Positions 44,527-56,301 are shown, counted from the stretch's first letter. The stretch: DNA of 64,000 nucleotides from Staphylococcus arlettae (GCF_002902345.1 NZ_PPQB01000005.1:632168-696167), one strand, 5' to 3'. Numbers and translations are program-made. The notes: generated by a model from the sequence alone, not told the origin.

Positions 44527-45297
44527 TTATTTAAAAAGAGTTTTGTAACTGATGCGTACTTTATCTTTTTTTGTTTTGCCGCCGATTTCGACAACGACCG
44601 CTCTGCCATATCCTTGAATTGATAGTAAATCTTCTTGTGCTAATTGAAAATCACTAGCATCAATTATAGTATGATTCACTTTGACTCTCTTCTTATCAAT
44701 AAGTTGTTTGGCTATAGTTCTAGATTTACGAATCATTTCTTTAAGTACGACATCCAATCGTAAACCACTCACCGTTGTTTCAAAATATTTCCATTGCTCA
44801 TTAGATTGTATCATATTTGTCAGTGGAATAGTATTAAGTTTTACTGTAGCACCTTTGATACGCGTAAGTTCTAATATAATATAAGATTCTAGTTGTTTTG
44901 TCAAAACAAACTGTATACGCTCATTGACAATGATATCACCTAATTGTTCACGTTCTATTCCCAATGACATTATAGTGCCTAAGATGTGTTGATGTTGTAA
45001 CGTTACAAACTTTTGCGGGTAGTCAATCTCGATTAGCACAATATCAAAATCGTCTGCATTAGGTTCAAAATAAGTAGGTGCAATAATGGCACGTTGTCTT
45101 TCTGCTTGATTGCCACCATAAAAATGAACATCTAAATCTTCAAAGCTTCCCACGATGACTTTTAAAATATACTGCCCTCTCGGATCTAAGAAATGTGTTA
45201 ATACAGGCGCATATTGTTCGTTTGCTTGTTGGCATTTATCGAGTAACATATCGATAATTGCCCGTTCCTCTTGTCGAAAATGTTGATAAATATCTAT
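44527..45297 (-). CDS. ylmH: YlmH S4-domain RNA-binding protein, apparently starting at AUA
   Basis: RNA-binding protein of the YlmH family, with the S4 domain (about residues 185-245) carrying LRLDVVLKEMIRKSRTIAKQLIDKKRVKVN. Homologues begin DIYQHFR. That exact sequence is encoded here directly downstream of ATA at 45295-45297. AGGGGTG sits 7 bases before this ATA, ideal for a ribosome binding site. An in-frame TGA three codons upstream excludes earlier starts. The first standard start is ATG at 45249, which would drop 16 conserved residues and has no good binding site. I therefore mark the start at the ATA, giving 256 residues. A sequencing error at that base is the main alternative. Confidence 0.85.
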   Translation of the reverse strand: MDIYQHFRQEERAIIDMLLDKCQQANEQYAPVLTHFLDPRGQYILKVIVGSFEDLDVHFYGGNQAERQRAIIAPTYFEPNADDFDIVLIEIDYPQKFVTLQHQHILGTIMSLGIEREQLGDIIVNERIQFVLTKQLESYIILELTRIKGATVKLNTIPLTNMIQSNEQWKYFETTVSGLRLDVVLKEMIRKSRTIAKQLIDKKRVKVNHTIIDASDFQLAQEDLLSIQGYGRAVVVEIGGKTKKDKVRISYKTLFK

Positions 45298-45322
45298 TTT
45301 AGTTCACCCCTAACAACGATAT

Positions 45323-45355
45323 AAAGCACCTAACGTCTTAAACGACAGGTGCTTT
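45323..45355 (-). terminator. Hairpin between yggT and ylmH
   Basis: AAAGCACCT (45323-45331) pairs with AGGTGCTTT (45347-45355), with partial pairing inside. On the minus strand it is followed by ATATCG rather than a strong T run, so it is at best a weak terminator or attenuator. It lies about 25 bases before the ylmH ribosome binding site and 40 after the yggT stop. Confidence 0.5.
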
Positions 45356-45393
45356 AACATTACTAAATATCTAATATGTACTTCGTTTGAACG

Positions 45394-45684
45394 TTAAGCC
45401 AAATTACTAATGATTAAGTTAAATATATTGGCTAAACCTCTTTGAAATAGTACAAGTGCTATAATAGCTACAATTGATGAAATATCAATAAAACCGATTG
45501 GTGGGATGATTTTCCTAAAAGGCTCTAAAAATGGTTCGTATATTTTTGATAAAAATTGGCCAAATTTATTTTCTCTAGCATTAGGAATCCATGACATAAA
45601 GAAATAGACAATCATTCCGTAATAATATATTTGTACTACGATTAATATAAAATTAAAAATAGTAGCTAAAAGTCCAATATCCAT
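45394..45684 (-). CDS. yggT: YggT-family membrane protein
   Basis: A 96-residue membrane protein of the YggT (CCB3/YlmG) family with two hydrophobic segments (about residues 5-30 and 65-90). It carries the family motif SWIPNARENKFGQFLSKIYEPFLEPFRKIIPP. It lies in the sepF-yggT-ylmH-divIVA order common to Firmicutes and cyanobacteria-type clusters. Its role in cell division or membrane organisation is not settled. Confidence 0.9.
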   Translation of the reverse strand: MDIGLLATIFNFILIVVQIYYYGMIVYFFMSWIPNARENKFGQFLSKIYEPFLEPFRKIIPPIGFIDISSIVAIIALVLFQRGLANIFNLIISNLA

Positions 45685-45697
45685 AATTTTCTAACCT

Positions 45698-46309
45698 CTA
45701 TTCACCTTGTTCCATATTTTCAATATGGTCCGTAATACTACCAGCTACTTCTACATTATCTGGTGTACATAAAAAGATGTCTGAGCCGACACGTTGAATG
45801 TCTCCACCAATTGCATATACCGTACCACTTAAGAAATCGATGATACGTTTTGCAGACACCTTATCAATACGTTGTAAATTCACAAGAGTAGCTCGGCGAT
45901 TTTTAAGTTCATCAGCTATATCTTGAGTGTCTGAAAAAACACGTGGCTCAAATAAACACATTTTTGAACTTTCTTGTAAATAATTGTGATTACCTTGGTC
46001 TTGATTCATATTAACAACATTCCTTGTATTGTTTTTCGGTGAATTGTGGTTCACTTGATATTTACGTTCATTTGACCCATTTTGCTGTCTTGAAGATTGT
46101 TTTTTAGGCACTGATTGAATTGCACGTGCGCTTTCTGTATTGTCATATTTAGGTTGTTGTGCTTGTTCATTAAAGTTAGTCTGAGCCTGTGCTTGCTTTT
46201 GTTGTCGTTGATTCTCGTTTTCTTCTACTGGTGGCGCCTCTAATTCTTCATCCTCTTCTTCAACTACGAAAAATCCGTTAAATAAGTCCTTTAAAGCCAT
46301 CGGGCTCAC
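45698..46309 (-). CDS. sepF: Cell-division protein SepF
   Basis: Membrane-anchored FtsZ-binding protein that helps assemble and align the Z ring. The 203-residue protein has an N-terminal amphipathic helix ([18 protein letters not shown]), a glutamine- and asparagine-rich linker, and the C-terminal SepF domain (about 115-198) with [20 protein letters not shown] and [13 protein letters not shown]. The start is drawn at a GTG at 46309 that overlaps the ylmE stop, matching the S. aureus reading. An ATG at 46300, after GAGGAGTG, is an equally good start and would remove three residues. Confidence 0.93.
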   Translation of the reverse strand: MSPMALKDLFNGFFVVEEEDEELEAPPVEENENQRQQKQAQAQTNFNEQAQQPKYDNTESARAIQSVPKKQSSRQQNGSNERKYQVNHNSPKNNTRNVVNMNQDQGNHNYLQESSKMCLFEPRVFSDTQDIADELKNRRATLVNLQRIDKVSAKRIIDFLSGTVYAIGGDIQRVGSDIFLCTPDNVEVAGSITDHIENMEQGE

Positions 46310-46980
46310 TCCTCTTTTCCTACAAGTTTAGTCCCAATTCGCACAAATGACGCACCTGCTTCTGCTGCAAGTTGATAGTCATTACTCATTCCCATTGATA
46401 ATTCTGTACAGGGCGCATATGATAAATTGAGCGCTTGAATTTCTGATTGTTTCTCTTTTAATGTGTTAAATAACTGTCTAATGTAGTCAACATCACCTGT
46501 TAGAGGTGCCATTGTCATTAAACCAACAACTTCTATATTGTCATATTCTTTAATAGCCTCGATAAAATCATTAATTTCATTGATAGTTATGCCTTGTTTA
46601 GATTCTTCCTCGGAGACATTAACTTGAACAAAACATTTTACTTTATGCTCTGCTCGTTTTTGAATTTCTTTAGCTAATTTCAAACGATCTAACGCATGAA
46701 AATAATCCACTTGATTAATAACTTCTTTTACTTTTCGTGTTTGAAGTGTACCAATAAAATGAAATACTGCGTCGTCAGGTAAAGCATTTTGTTTCGCTAG
46801 AAAACCTTCAACACGGTTTTCTCCAAAGTGTCTTAAGCCTGCATCGTAAGCTTCATTAGCACGGTCTATTGTAACATATTTTGTAACAGCAATCACGTTA
46901 GGTTGTGTGGAAATTCCTGCTTTCTTTATTGATGTATCTAATTCAGTTTTTATTTTGTCATAATTTTGTTGTACATTCAC
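46306..46980 (-). CDS. YggS-family pyridoxal phosphate homeostasis protein
   Basis: A 224-residue PLP-binding protein of the YggS/PLPBP family, which controls free pyridoxal phosphate and has no known catalytic reaction. The lysine that binds PLP is in [18 protein letters not shown] near residue 33, and the phosphate-binding motif [11 protein letters not shown] lies near residue 190. It lies in the conserved ylmD-ylmE-sepF order in the dcw region and overlaps sepF by 4 bases. Confidence 0.95.
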   Translation of the reverse strand: MNVQQNYDKIKTELDTSIKKAGISTQPNVIAVTKYVTIDRANEAYDAGLRHFGENRVEGFLAKQNALPDDAVFHFIGTLQTRKVKEVINQVDYFHALDRLKLAKEIQKRAEHKVKCFVQVNVSEEESKQGITINEINDFIEAIKEYDNIEVVGLMTMAPLTGDVDYIRQLFNTLKEKQSEIQALNLSYAPCTELSMGMSNDYQLAAEAGASFVRIGTKLVGKEE

Positions 46981-46998
46981 TGTATTACACCTCTTAAT

Positions 46999-47787
46999 TT
47001 ACTGTCCAATAAATGCTAACATCCGACCAGTTTTTCCTTGTTCAACTCTATACGAGAAAAACAATGATAAGTCTTCAGAAGTTGCATAATTAGTAATATA
47101 AATATTAGCTTCTGGGACGCCAGCATGCATTAATAATAATTTGTTCGCTTGTTTCAAATCGATACCATATCGATCTTCAGCTCTAAACTCGATATAATCT
47201 TCACTTGGGATAGCTAAAGTATCAAATTTTGATTTAATATCTTCATTAATTTCATATGAATTTGAGGTAGCAGGCCCAATGACTATCGATAATTCTTGTA
47301 AATCAAAATCAATCTTTTTAATTACTTCAATAACGATTTCGCTCACTGTACCTCTCCAACCAGCATGCGCTAACGCAATAAAGTTGTTTTTTGCACTATA
47401 AAAGTAAATAGGTACACAATCAGCATAACACATCGTCAGTAAGACATCCGAATCATATGAATACATAGCATCAATACCATGTAATGCATCTGTTAATTCA
47501 TCAATATTAGTACCGCGCTGTGACTGTGTAATATGTGCGACACGATTTTCATGTGTTTGAATTGGAAAGACCCATTGTTCACGTGGATAGTTGATAATTT
47601 CTGCTAATTGTCGTTGATGTTGCGTCACATTATTTTGATCATCATCAATATATCTGGCCATATTAAAGGCATTTTGAGGGTATGGACTGATTCCTTGTTC
47701 TCTAGTGGTAATACCAAGAGTGATATTGTCGATATTTTGCGATTTATACAATAAAACATGATTATACTTTTCAAATTTTTCCGTCAT
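46999..47787 (-). CDS. YlmD/LACC1-type purine nucleoside phosphorylase
   Basis: A 262-residue protein of the laccase-domain (DUF152) family, whose bacterial members (such as PgeF/YlmD) are reported to act as purine nucleoside phosphorylases and adenosine deaminases. The zinc-site motifs are [11 protein letters not shown] near residue 118 and [14 protein letters not shown] near 138. A third site, [18 protein letters not shown], lies at the end. It lies 18 bases before ylmE and after a terminator that separates it from ftsZ. Confidence 0.93.
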   Translation of the reverse strand: MTEKFEKYNHVLLYKSQNIDNITLGITTREQGISPYPQNAFNMARYIDDDQNNVTQHQRQLAEIINYPREQWVFPIQTHENRVAHITQSQRGTNIDELTDALHGIDAMYSYDSDVLLTMCYADCVPIYFYSAKNNFIALAHAGWRGTVSEIVIEVIKKIDFDLQELSIVIGPATSNSYEINEDIKSKFDTLAIPSEDYIEFRAEDRYGIDLKQANKLLLMHAGVPEANIYITNYATSEDLSLFFSYRVEQGKTGRMLAFIGQ

Positions 47788-47860
47788 GTTTCAGTCCTCC
47801 AAATGATTAATCATTATGTTTTATTAAATACATAGTATTCAGTTGTCTAACTATATGAAA

Positions 47861-47892
47861 AATGTCACCAGATCTCTGGATCTGATGACATT
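47861..47892 (-). terminator. Terminator downstream of ftsZ
   Basis: AATGTCACCAGATC (47861-47874) pairs with GATCTGATGACATT (47879-47892), and on the minus strand the stem is followed by TTTTCATA. It lies about 65 bases after the ftsZ stop and marks the end of the dcw run. Confidence 0.7.
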
Positions 47893-47958
47893 ATAAAATG
47901 GTTAAGTTGATTCTAATTCCCTACCATTATTAACAGATAATCACAGTAATAACTTTAA

Positions 47959-49134
47959 TTATCTTCTTGTTCTTCTAGAACGTCTTTCTTCTCTATTTCT
48001 GATGAAGCTTGGGATGTCATCTTCTTTTGTTGTATGACTTCTACCTTCACTTGATGACTCAGAAGATTGTGTTGATTGTGATGATTGAGCTGAGTTAGAA
48101 GCAAATGAATCATCTTTTGCTGAGCTAGTAGCACTTGAACCAAATCCAGTATTAGAAGCTTTACGTGCTTGAACTGATGGTTTGTCTTCGAAACCAGTAG
48201 CAATAACAGTAACTACAATTTCATCTTGTAATTCAGGATTAATAACTGTACCGAAAATCATATTCACATCTTCATCCGCTGCATCTTGTACAATATCAGC
48301 TGCTTCTTGTGCTTCGAATAATGATAGTGATTCGCCACCAGTAATATTCATTAACACACCTTGAGCGCCTACAATTGAAGTTTCAAGTAATGGTGAAGAA
48401 ATAGCTTTTTTAGCTGCTTCAACTGCGCGATTTTCGCCAGAAGAAACACCAATACCCATTAATGCTGAACCTTGGTTAGACATGATTGTTTTAACGTCTG
48501 CAAAGTCAAGGTTTACTTCACCTGATACAGCGATTAGATCAGAAATACCTTGAACACCTTGTCGTAGTACGTTATCTGCTTCTTTAAAGGCTTCCATCAT
48601 TGGTGTTGATTTATCAACGATGTCTAATAAACGGTCGTTTGGAATTACGATTAATGTATCGACAGCAGCTTTCATAGATTCAACGCCTGCTGCAGCTTGT
48701 GTTTGACGTTTACGTCCTTCGAAACCGAATGGACGAGTTACAACACCTACTGTTAACGATCCCATTTCTTTAGCAATTTTAGCTACAACTGGAGCAGCAC
48801 CAGTACCTGTACCGCCACCCATACCAGCAGTAACGAATACCATGTCAGCACCTTGAATCGCGTCTTCAATTTGTTCGCGTGATTCTTCAGCAGCTTTTTT
48901 ACCAATTTCAGGGTTAGCACCAGCGCCTAAACCACGAGTTAACTTTTCACCAATTTGAATCTTAGATTCTGCTTTTGATAAGTTTAATGCTTGTCCGTCT
49001 GTGTTAATTGAAATAAATTCAACGTTATTCATTCCATGGTCAATCATACGGTTTACAGCGTTATTACCGCCGCCCCCTACACCGATGACTTTTATTGTCG
49101 CTAAATGATTAAATCCTTGTTCAAATTCTAACAT
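47959..49134 (-). CDS. ftsZ: Cell-division GTPase FtsZ
   Basis: Tubulin homologue that builds the Z ring. The 391-residue protein has the tubulin signature [14 protein letters not shown] near residue 105, the T7 loop [11 protein letters not shown] near residue 208, and a C-terminal linker rich in Ser/Gln/Asp. The conserved C-terminal peptide [16 protein letters not shown] binds FtsA and SepF. It lies 29 bases after ftsA and is the last dcw gene before a terminator. Confidence 0.99.
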   Translation of the reverse strand: MLEFEQGFNHLATIKVIGVGGGGNNAVNRMIDHGMNNVEFISINTDGQALNLSKAESKIQIGEKLTRGLGAGANPEIGKKAAEESREQIEDAIQGADMVFVTAGMGGGTGTGAAPVVAKIAKEMGSLTVGVVTRPFGFEGRKRQTQAAAGVESMKAAVDTLIVIPNDRLLDIVDKSTPMMEAFKEADNVLRQGVQGISDLIAVSGEVNLDFADVKTIMSNQGSALMGIGVSSGENRAVEAAKKAISSPLLETSIVGAQGVLMNITGGESLSLFEAQEAADIVQDAADEDVNMIFGTVINPELQDEIVVTVIATGFEDKPSVQARKASNTGFGSSATSSAKDDSFASNSAQSSQSTQSSESSSEGRSHTTKEDDIPSFIRNREERRSRRTRR

Positions 49135-49163
49135 TTATATTTCCTCCTAGTTTTAATGGCCAA

Positions 49164-50615
<1,452 letters not shown>

Positions 50616-50699
50616 CTATTTTACACTATGTTTAGTTTACAATACGTTGCGTAGCTTGTGAACTATAAACACATGTATTTGTCAAAATTTTTAATTAGT

Positions 50700-51578
50700 T
50701 TAGTCTGAATTCTTATTTATGTCATTTAACGCACTTTGTAATTCGTCTTTTGCTTTATCTTCTTTTGCGGTACCTTCTTCTAAATCCTTATCACTTTCTG
50801 ACTCAGAATCATCAGATTGTGAATATGGTATAAATGAAGCACCTACAGACAAATCAATATATCCAGACTTTTTCAAATTACCAGAGTCATCACGTTCAAG
50901 TGATTGTGACATCTGAGGGTAATATTTCATTTTATTATCTATTGTATTAATATTTCCTATAATTTGAATATCATCCGTAGTAAATAACTTTATTTGATTC
51001 TTCAAATTAGATTTAGGATCATATTTGATTTCTGAAATCATCGCTCTAACTTTAGATGGCATTTCTGCTAAAGCCTTGATAATTTTCTCTTTTTTATCTT
51101 TCTCAAAACCTTCTAATATAGGTCCGTCATCCGTACTTGTGCCACTGTAATTTTTTAGTTCTTTACCATCTTCTAAAATAGGTACATATTTATCTTTCTT
51201 TTTAACCAACCCCACTACTTGATATTCAGTCACCTTAATCGTCATTGAGTTAGGAAAATGTTTTGTTACTTTAGCATCTTTAATTAACTTATGTTGTTTT
51301 AATTTATTTTCTGCATCTTTCGTACTAAAAGTGTACATCCTTGACTTTGAAGTGACATTGACCATTTTATCAATCTTACTTTTCGATACGTTATCATTCC
51401 CCACCACTTTGACATTATTAATCTTGCTCAGTGGTGTAAACATATAAAGTAAAATGATTATTATTATAAACAACAGTATCCCAAATATAACATATTGTAT
51501 TTGTTTTTGTTGTTTTCGACGTCGTTCGCGCTTTTCTTTTAAGTATTCTGAGTCAAACTTCTTTACTTTATCAGCCAA
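50700..51578 (-). CDS. divIB: Cell-division protein DivIB/FtsQ, short N-terminus
   Basis: Bitopic division protein with a short cytoplasmic part (about residues 1-28, rich in Lys and Arg), one transmembrane helix (about 29-47), a POTRA-type region (about 48-120, ISKINNVKVVGNDNVSKSKID) and the beta domain (125-240). An acidic C-terminal tail ends ELQSALNDINKNSD. The S. aureus protein I remember has 439 residues because of a long charged cytoplasmic N-terminus. Here only 292 residues are encoded, and murD ends 15 bases upstream, so there is no room for the extension. Confidence 0.92.
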   Translation of the reverse strand: MADKVKKFDSEYLKEKRERRRKQQKQIQYVIFGILLFIIIIILLYMFTPLSKINNVKVVGNDNVSKSKIDKMVNVTSKSRMYTFSTKDAENKLKQHKLIKDAKVTKHFPNSMTIKVTEYQVVGLVKKKDKYVPILEDGKELKNYSGTSTDDGPILEGFEKDKKEKIIKALAEMPSKVRAMISEIKYDPKSNLKNQIKLFTTDDIQIIGNINTIDNKMKYYPQMSQSLERDDSGNLKKSGYIDLSVGASFIPYSQSDDSESESDKDLEEGTAKEDKAKDELQSALNDINKNSD

Positions 51579-51593
51579 TATTCGTCACATCCT

Positions 51594-52943
51594 TTAAAAA
51601 GACGGTAATTGTGCTTTGAAACTATTGATGAATTTGTTGCCACGCTCTTCGAACGTATTATACTGATCCCAACTTGCACAAGCTGGTGATAACAAGACTA
51701 CATCATTAGGTTCAATAATATCTTGAATTTTGTTGACTGCGTCTTCAACATCTATAGCTTTCACTACATATTTACCTTGGCTTTCTCCGAGTTTCACAAA
51801 TTTATCTTGCGTTTCACCAAATGTAGCCATTACGCGAACATTATTCATATATGGGATAAGTTCGTCAAAACCATTGCCTCTGTCAAGTCCTCCACATAGC
51901 CAAATAATTGGTTGTTTAAAAGAATTGAGCGCAAATTGAGTTGCTAATGTATTTGTTGCTTTTGAGTCATTATAATACTTGTTGGTTTTATTTGAGCCAA
52001 TATATTGTAATCTATGCTCAATGCCAGAGAATGTTGTTAAACTATCAATAATCGCATTTACAGGTACACCAGCCAATAATGCAGCAAGTACAGCTGCTAA
52101 AATATTTTCTAAATTGTGCTCTCCTGGTAACACTAAGTCATCCGTATGGATAATTCTAAATCCTTTGAACACGATATAACCATCTTTGATGTAAATACCT
52201 TCAACTTCTTGTTGCGTTGAAAAGTAGAATGTACGTGCTTTAACATTTTCTGATTCTATCAAATGGCGTTGTTGATAATTACAAATTAAGTAATCATTTT
52301 CATCTTGATTTTTATATATTTGTTTTTTGGCATTTTGATAATTTTCTAATGTTTCGTGATAATCTAGATGTGCCGAATAAATATTAGTAATTATAGCGAT
52401 ATGAGGCTTATATTGCTCTGTTCCTAGCAATTGGAAAGATGAAAGCTCTGTAACTAAATAATCCTGTGCAGTTACCTCTTGTGCCACTTTTGAGGCAACA
52501 TATCCTATATTCCCAGAAATTCTACCAACTAACCTACTTTTTTGAAACATATCACCTATTAACGATGTCACAGTAGTCTTACCATTTGTGCCTGTAACAC
52601 CAATAATAGGAGCCTCAGAAACCAAGTAACTTAATTCAACTTCTGTTAAGATCGTTAATCCTTTAGCAACTGCTGCTTCTAAAATAGGTGCAGTATAAGG
52701 TATGCCAGGGTTTTTAACGATGATAGGGTCATTATCTAACAATGTTAATGGATGTTCTCCACCAACTACCTTAATCCCTATATTTTCTAAATCTTTGGCG
52801 TGAGAGTCTTGTGTCAAATCTTTGCCGTCATTAACTACTACACGTGCACCCAATTTATTAAGCAACTTTGCTGCTTCGTAACCACTTTTTGCTAAACCAA
52901 TGACTAAGACATCTTTATCTTCTAAACCTGTATATTTTAGCAT
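51594..52943 (-). CDS. murD: UDP-N-acetylmuramoyl-L-alanine–D-glutamate ligase
   Basis: Adds D-glutamate to UDP-MurNAc-L-Ala in peptidoglycan precursor synthesis. The 449-residue protein has the N-terminal Rossmann UDP-binding domain, the ATP-binding P-loop [14 protein letters not shown] near residue 114, and the Mur ligase C-domain (about 305-449) with [13 protein letters not shown]. It is one base after mraY. Length is normal. Confidence 0.98.
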   Translation of the reverse strand: MLKYTGLEDKDVLVIGLAKSGYEAAKLLNKLGARVVVNDGKDLTQDSHAKDLENIGIKVVGGEHPLTLLDNDPIIVKNPGIPYTAPILEAAVAKGLTILTEVELSYLVSEAPIIGVTGTNGKTTVTSLIGDMFQKSRLVGRISGNIGYVASKVAQEVTAQDYLVTELSSFQLLGTEQYKPHIAIITNIYSAHLDYHETLENYQNAKKQIYKNQDENDYLICNYQQRHLIESENVKARTFYFSTQQEVEGIYIKDGYIVFKGFRIIHTDDLVLPGEHNLENILAAVLAALLAGVPVNAIIDSLTTFSGIEHRLQYIGSNKTNKYYNDSKATNTLATQFALNSFKQPIIWLCGGLDRGNGFDELIPYMNNVRVMATFGETQDKFVKLGESQGKYVVKAIDVEDAVNKIQDIIEPNDVVLLSPACASWDQYNTFEERGNKFINSFKAQLPSF

Positions 52944-52944
52944 T

Positions 52945-53910
52945 TTAGTGCACTCCCATCCATAATCCGATTAAACCTGTGATTAAACCAACTGTCCAAA
53001 ATACTGTTACAACTTTCTTTTCATTCCAACCCACCAATTCAAAATGGTGATGTAATGGTGACATTTTGAAAATTCGTTTGCCTGTCAATTTGAAAGATGT
53101 TACTTGAATCATTACTGACAATGTTTCAGCAACAAATACAAATCCAATCAATAGTAATGATAATTCTTGATTTAATACAATTGAAATCGTAGCGAAAATA
53201 CCACCAAGGGCTAAACTACCAGTATCGCCCATAAAGACTTTCGCAGGGTTCATGTTAAATGGCAAGAAACCAAGTAGTGCAAAAATCATAATTATACAAA
53301 ATAGCCCAATTGAGTTTGCACCTTGGAAATACGCCATAATTGCAAACATTACAAATCCAATAATTGATAAACCTGTTGCTAATCCATCTAATCCATCTGT
53401 TAAGTTAACCGCATTTGAAAAACCAACTTGCCAAAAGACAATAAAAACTACGTAAGCAAGTGATAATGGAACTTCAATGCCTGTAAATGGAATATGGATG
53501 CCTGTAGAAAAACTAGTTAATTGGAATACTTGGCTTAATATGAAAAAGATAATCGCAATAGCAATCTGTGCTAAAAATTTCTGTTTACTCGATAAGCCTT
53601 GATTATTCTTTTTAACAACAATGATATAATCATCGATAAATCCAATCAATCCAAAACCAATTGTGACAAATAATAATAAAATGACCGGATTAGAATTATC
53701 CATGAATATAATCGCCAATATAGAAGTTACGATAATACTAATTAGGAATGTTAAGCCACCCATTGTTGGTGTTCCAGTTTTTTTCATGTGACTTTGAGGG
53801 CCTTCTTCTCTAATACTTTGACCAAACTTCATCCTTTTTAAGGTAGGTATTAAAACTGGTACTAATATAAATGTAATTAAAAATGCAATTATTGCGAGTA
53901 AATAAACCAT
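52945..53910 (-). CDS. mraY: Phospho-N-acetylmuramoyl-pentapeptide transferase
   Basis: Integral membrane enzyme that makes lipid I from UDP-MurNAc-pentapeptide and undecaprenyl phosphate. The 321-residue protein has about ten transmembrane helices. The conserved aspartates are in GFIDDYI near residue 90 and [12 protein letters not shown] near 172, and the MSPLHHHFE motif is near residue 287. It is preceded by a terminator-like hairpin downstream of pbp1, so mraY-murD-divIB-ftsA-ftsZ may be partly an independent unit. Confidence 0.98.
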   Translation of the reverse strand: MVYLLAIIAFLITFILVPVLIPTLKRMKFGQSIREEGPQSHMKKTGTPTMGGLTFLISIIVTSILAIIFMDNSNPVILLLFVTIGFGLIGFIDDYIIVVKKNNQGLSSKQKFLAQIAIAIIFFILSQVFQLTSFSTGIHIPFTGIEVPLSLAYVVFIVFWQVGFSNAVNLTDGLDGLATGLSIIGFVMFAIMAYFQGANSIGLFCIIMIFALLGFLPFNMNPAKVFMGDTGSLALGGIFATISIVLNQELSLLLIGFVFVAETLSVMIQVTSFKLTGKRIFKMSPLHHHFELVGWNEKKVVTVFWTVGLITGLIGLWMGVH

Positions 53911-53982
53911 CTTATTCTCCTTTTTATATATTATGGAATTGTAATATATCTCATTAACACCTAAAACAATATAACATGAGGA

Positions 53983-54058
53983 AAGAGGCTAGACAAAGGT
54001 ACATATTAGGATAAAAAGCACCTAATATTAAACTTACCAAACTTTGTCTTGACCTCTT
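53983..54058 (-). terminator. Terminator-like hairpin inside the dcw cluster, between pbp1 and mraY
   Basis: AAGAGGCTAGACAAAG (53983-53998) pairs with CTTTGTCTTGACCTCTT (54042-54058), and an inner stem (TATTAGG with CCTAATA) extends the structure. On the minus strand it follows the pbp1 stop by about 45 bases and ends in TTTCCTCATG, a weak T tail. The arm sequence belongs to the recurring GAGGCTAGGACAAA family. Confidence 0.65.
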
Positions 54059-54102
54059 ATTTACACCTCATTTATTTAAAGCTGTGTGTTAATTCGCTTT
54101 AT

Positions 54103-56301
54103 TTATTTTGCTTCACTATCTACGTTTTCTGCTTCGAATTTCACTTCAATTTTATCATTTTTCTTAAGTTGCTGACCTTCTGATACAGATTGTTCGTTAA
54201 CAAAGCCACTGCCTTTAGTTTCTATTTTTACATTTGCTAAACGTTCAAAAGCAATGACATCTTCTTTAGTCCAACCTTTCATATCTGGCATCGTAATGTT
54301 GCCGTTTGTTAATAGTAATACTTTACTATTAGGCAAGACTTCTTTATCAGCAGATACAGATTGTTTTTCAACCTTTTCTCCATCTCCGATAACGATAGGT
54401 TTCAATGACTTAGCATTAAGACTATCTTCTGCTTTTTGAACTGTTTTTCCTGAGACATTAGGTACTTTACTATATTTAACGTCTGACATGTCTTTTGTCT
54501 TCTTGTCATCAACATTTAAATATTTCAATGTGTTTTCCATAATTGGGTTAAATGCTTTGCTAACTCCCATTTCATATGCTTCTTGATCATTTTTTTGCGC
54601 TAAGCTCATACCTGCGTAAACAATTACCTCAGGATCATCTTTCGGCGCATCTCCGATAAAGCTTACAAAATAAGGATTTTCACCTTCGACATAACCGCCA
54701 TTATCTGAATCGGCTACTTGAGCAGTACCTGTCTTACCTGCTACCTCATAGTCATCAATTCGATAATTTTTGGCATTACTTTTTTCACTATTAACAACTT
54801 TATCTAGTTCTTTACGAACTTGTTTTGCTGTTTTTTCAGTAATTGGTTTACCAGCTGTTTGCTTTTTACCTTTATAGTAAGTATCTTTTGTAACTGGATT
54901 TGTTACCGAATCAACGAACCATGGTTTCAGCATTTCTCCTTTATTTGTAAAAGCAGATTGCGCTTGTAACATTTGTACTGGTGTTACAGTTGTAGATTGT
55001 CCAAAGGCTGACGTTTTTTGTTGCGCTTCATTTTCCCACGCAATTCCACCTGTCGATTCACCATCAAACATACCGTTTGTACTTTCACCAAATCCAAATT
55101 TTTCATACCACGATTTCATTTTATCTGCACCAACTAAATCTTGTAAATGCATCATTAATGTATTAGATGAATAAGTAAATCCTAGAGACATTGGTATCTC
55201 GCCCCAACCAACTTTATTCCAGTCAGAGATTCTTGAGCCCATTATATCTCTATGTCCAGATTCATATTTTTTATTAGGATCGAATTTACCTTCCTGGATA
55301 GCCGCTGCTAAACCAAATGATTTAAAGGTAGAACCAGGTTCATAAGTGTTTTGATACAAATCATTTGCCCATTTCTCACCAAAGTTTTTACCTGTTTCAG
55401 GATTAAATGTTGGTCGTTGACTAAATGCTAAGATTTCACCTGTATCAGCATCCATAACTACCGCAAATAAATCTTTTGGTTCATAATGGTCAACCATTTT
55501 ATCAAGTGCTTCTTCTACAAAGACTTGAATATTAGAATCAATGGTTAAATGCACATCATCGCCACGCTTCGGCATTTTTTCTTTCTTAGTATTAGGAGCT
55601 AAGTAACCCCAAATATCATGAATATATGACAATGAACCTTTTTGTCCTGATAAATAACTATCAAAGATTTTTTCTACACCCATCGCACCTTTTAGCTCTC
55701 CTGAATCTGGATCTTTTTGAGCAATGCCAAGAAGATGTGATGCGAAGTTACCATTAGGATAAAAGCGTTCAGTTTCCGGATACAATGTAATACCTGGCAA
55801 ATTCATCTTTTCAATTTTTTCTTTTTCTTGATATGTTAAATCTGTTCCTTTTTGTCCAAATTCAACTTGGAAACTACCTTTTTGCTGTAGTCTTTTTTCG
55901 ATATCTTTTGCAGATATATCTATCACTTCTGATAATTTTTTAGCTGTTTTCTTTTTATCTACAACGTGTTTAGGCTTGTCACTACCTTCACTTGCCTTTT
56001 TATCAACTACCGCTACTAATTTGTAACGTTCCACGTCTTCAGCTAAAATTTTACCATTACGATCATATATTTTACCTCTTTCGGGTTGCTGTTGCGTGTT
56101 TACTAAATATTTTTCGTTGGCTTTTAAAATTAAGTCCTCACCAGATGAGTGTCCGGTTAGCATGATATAAGAATACCTTAAGATTAACATAAAAAAGAGC
56201 AGCCCGAATCCAAGGATGAGTAGGACTGCCCCTATTTTATTTTGTTTTATTGGTATCTTAGGTATTCTGGGTTTTTTTAATTTAATTTTTCGCTTCGCCA
56301 T
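54103..56301 (-). CDS. pbp1: Penicillin-binding protein 1 (class B transpeptidase with PASTA domains)
   Basis: Division-specific class B PBP. The 732-residue protein has a transmembrane helix near residues 22-45, the dimerisation domain, and a transpeptidase domain. Its active-site motifs are STFK in EPGSTFKSFG near residue 312, YSSN near 369 and KTGTAQ near 525. Two C-terminal PASTA repeats lie around 600-730. It is slightly shorter than the 744-residue S. aureus protein. Its start overlaps the ftsL end by 20 bases, so the two are translationally linked. Confidence 0.98.
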   Translation of the reverse strand: MAKRKIKLKKPRIPKIPIKQNKIGAVLLILGFGLLFFMLILRYSYIMLTGHSSGEDLILKANEKYLVNTQQQPERGKIYDRNGKILAEDVERYKLVAVVDKKASEGSDKPKHVVDKKKTAKKLSEVIDISAKDIEKRLQQKGSFQVEFGQKGTDLTYQEKEKIEKMNLPGITLYPETERFYPNGNFASHLLGIAQKDPDSGELKGAMGVEKIFDSYLSGQKGSLSYIHDIWGYLAPNTKKEKMPKRGDDVHLTIDSNIQVFVEEALDKMVDHYEPKDLFAVVMDADTGEILAFSQRPTFNPETGKNFGEKWANDLYQNTYEPGSTFKSFGLAAAIQEGKFDPNKKYESGHRDIMGSRISDWNKVGWGEIPMSLGFTYSSNTLMMHLQDLVGADKMKSWYEKFGFGESTNGMFDGESTGGIAWENEAQQKTSAFGQSTTVTPVQMLQAQSAFTNKGEMLKPWFVDSVTNPVTKDTYYKGKKQTAGKPITEKTAKQVRKELDKVVNSEKSNAKNYRIDDYEVAGKTGTAQVADSDNGGYVEGENPYFVSFIGDAPKDDPEVIVYAGMSLAQKNDQEAYEMGVSKAFNPIMENTLKYLNVDDKKTKDMSDVKYSKVPNVSGKTVQKAEDSLNAKSLKPIVIGDGEKVEKQSVSADKEVLPNSKVLLLTNGNITMPDMKGWTKEDVIAFERLANVKIETKGSGFVNEQSVSEGQQLKKNDKIEVKFEAENVDSEAK

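Noticed and set aside
47955-48203. An open frame antisense-free but overlapping the ftsZ 3' end in another frame
   Set aside because: FtsZ fully accounts for this DNA. The other frame has simple composition and no ribosome binding site.
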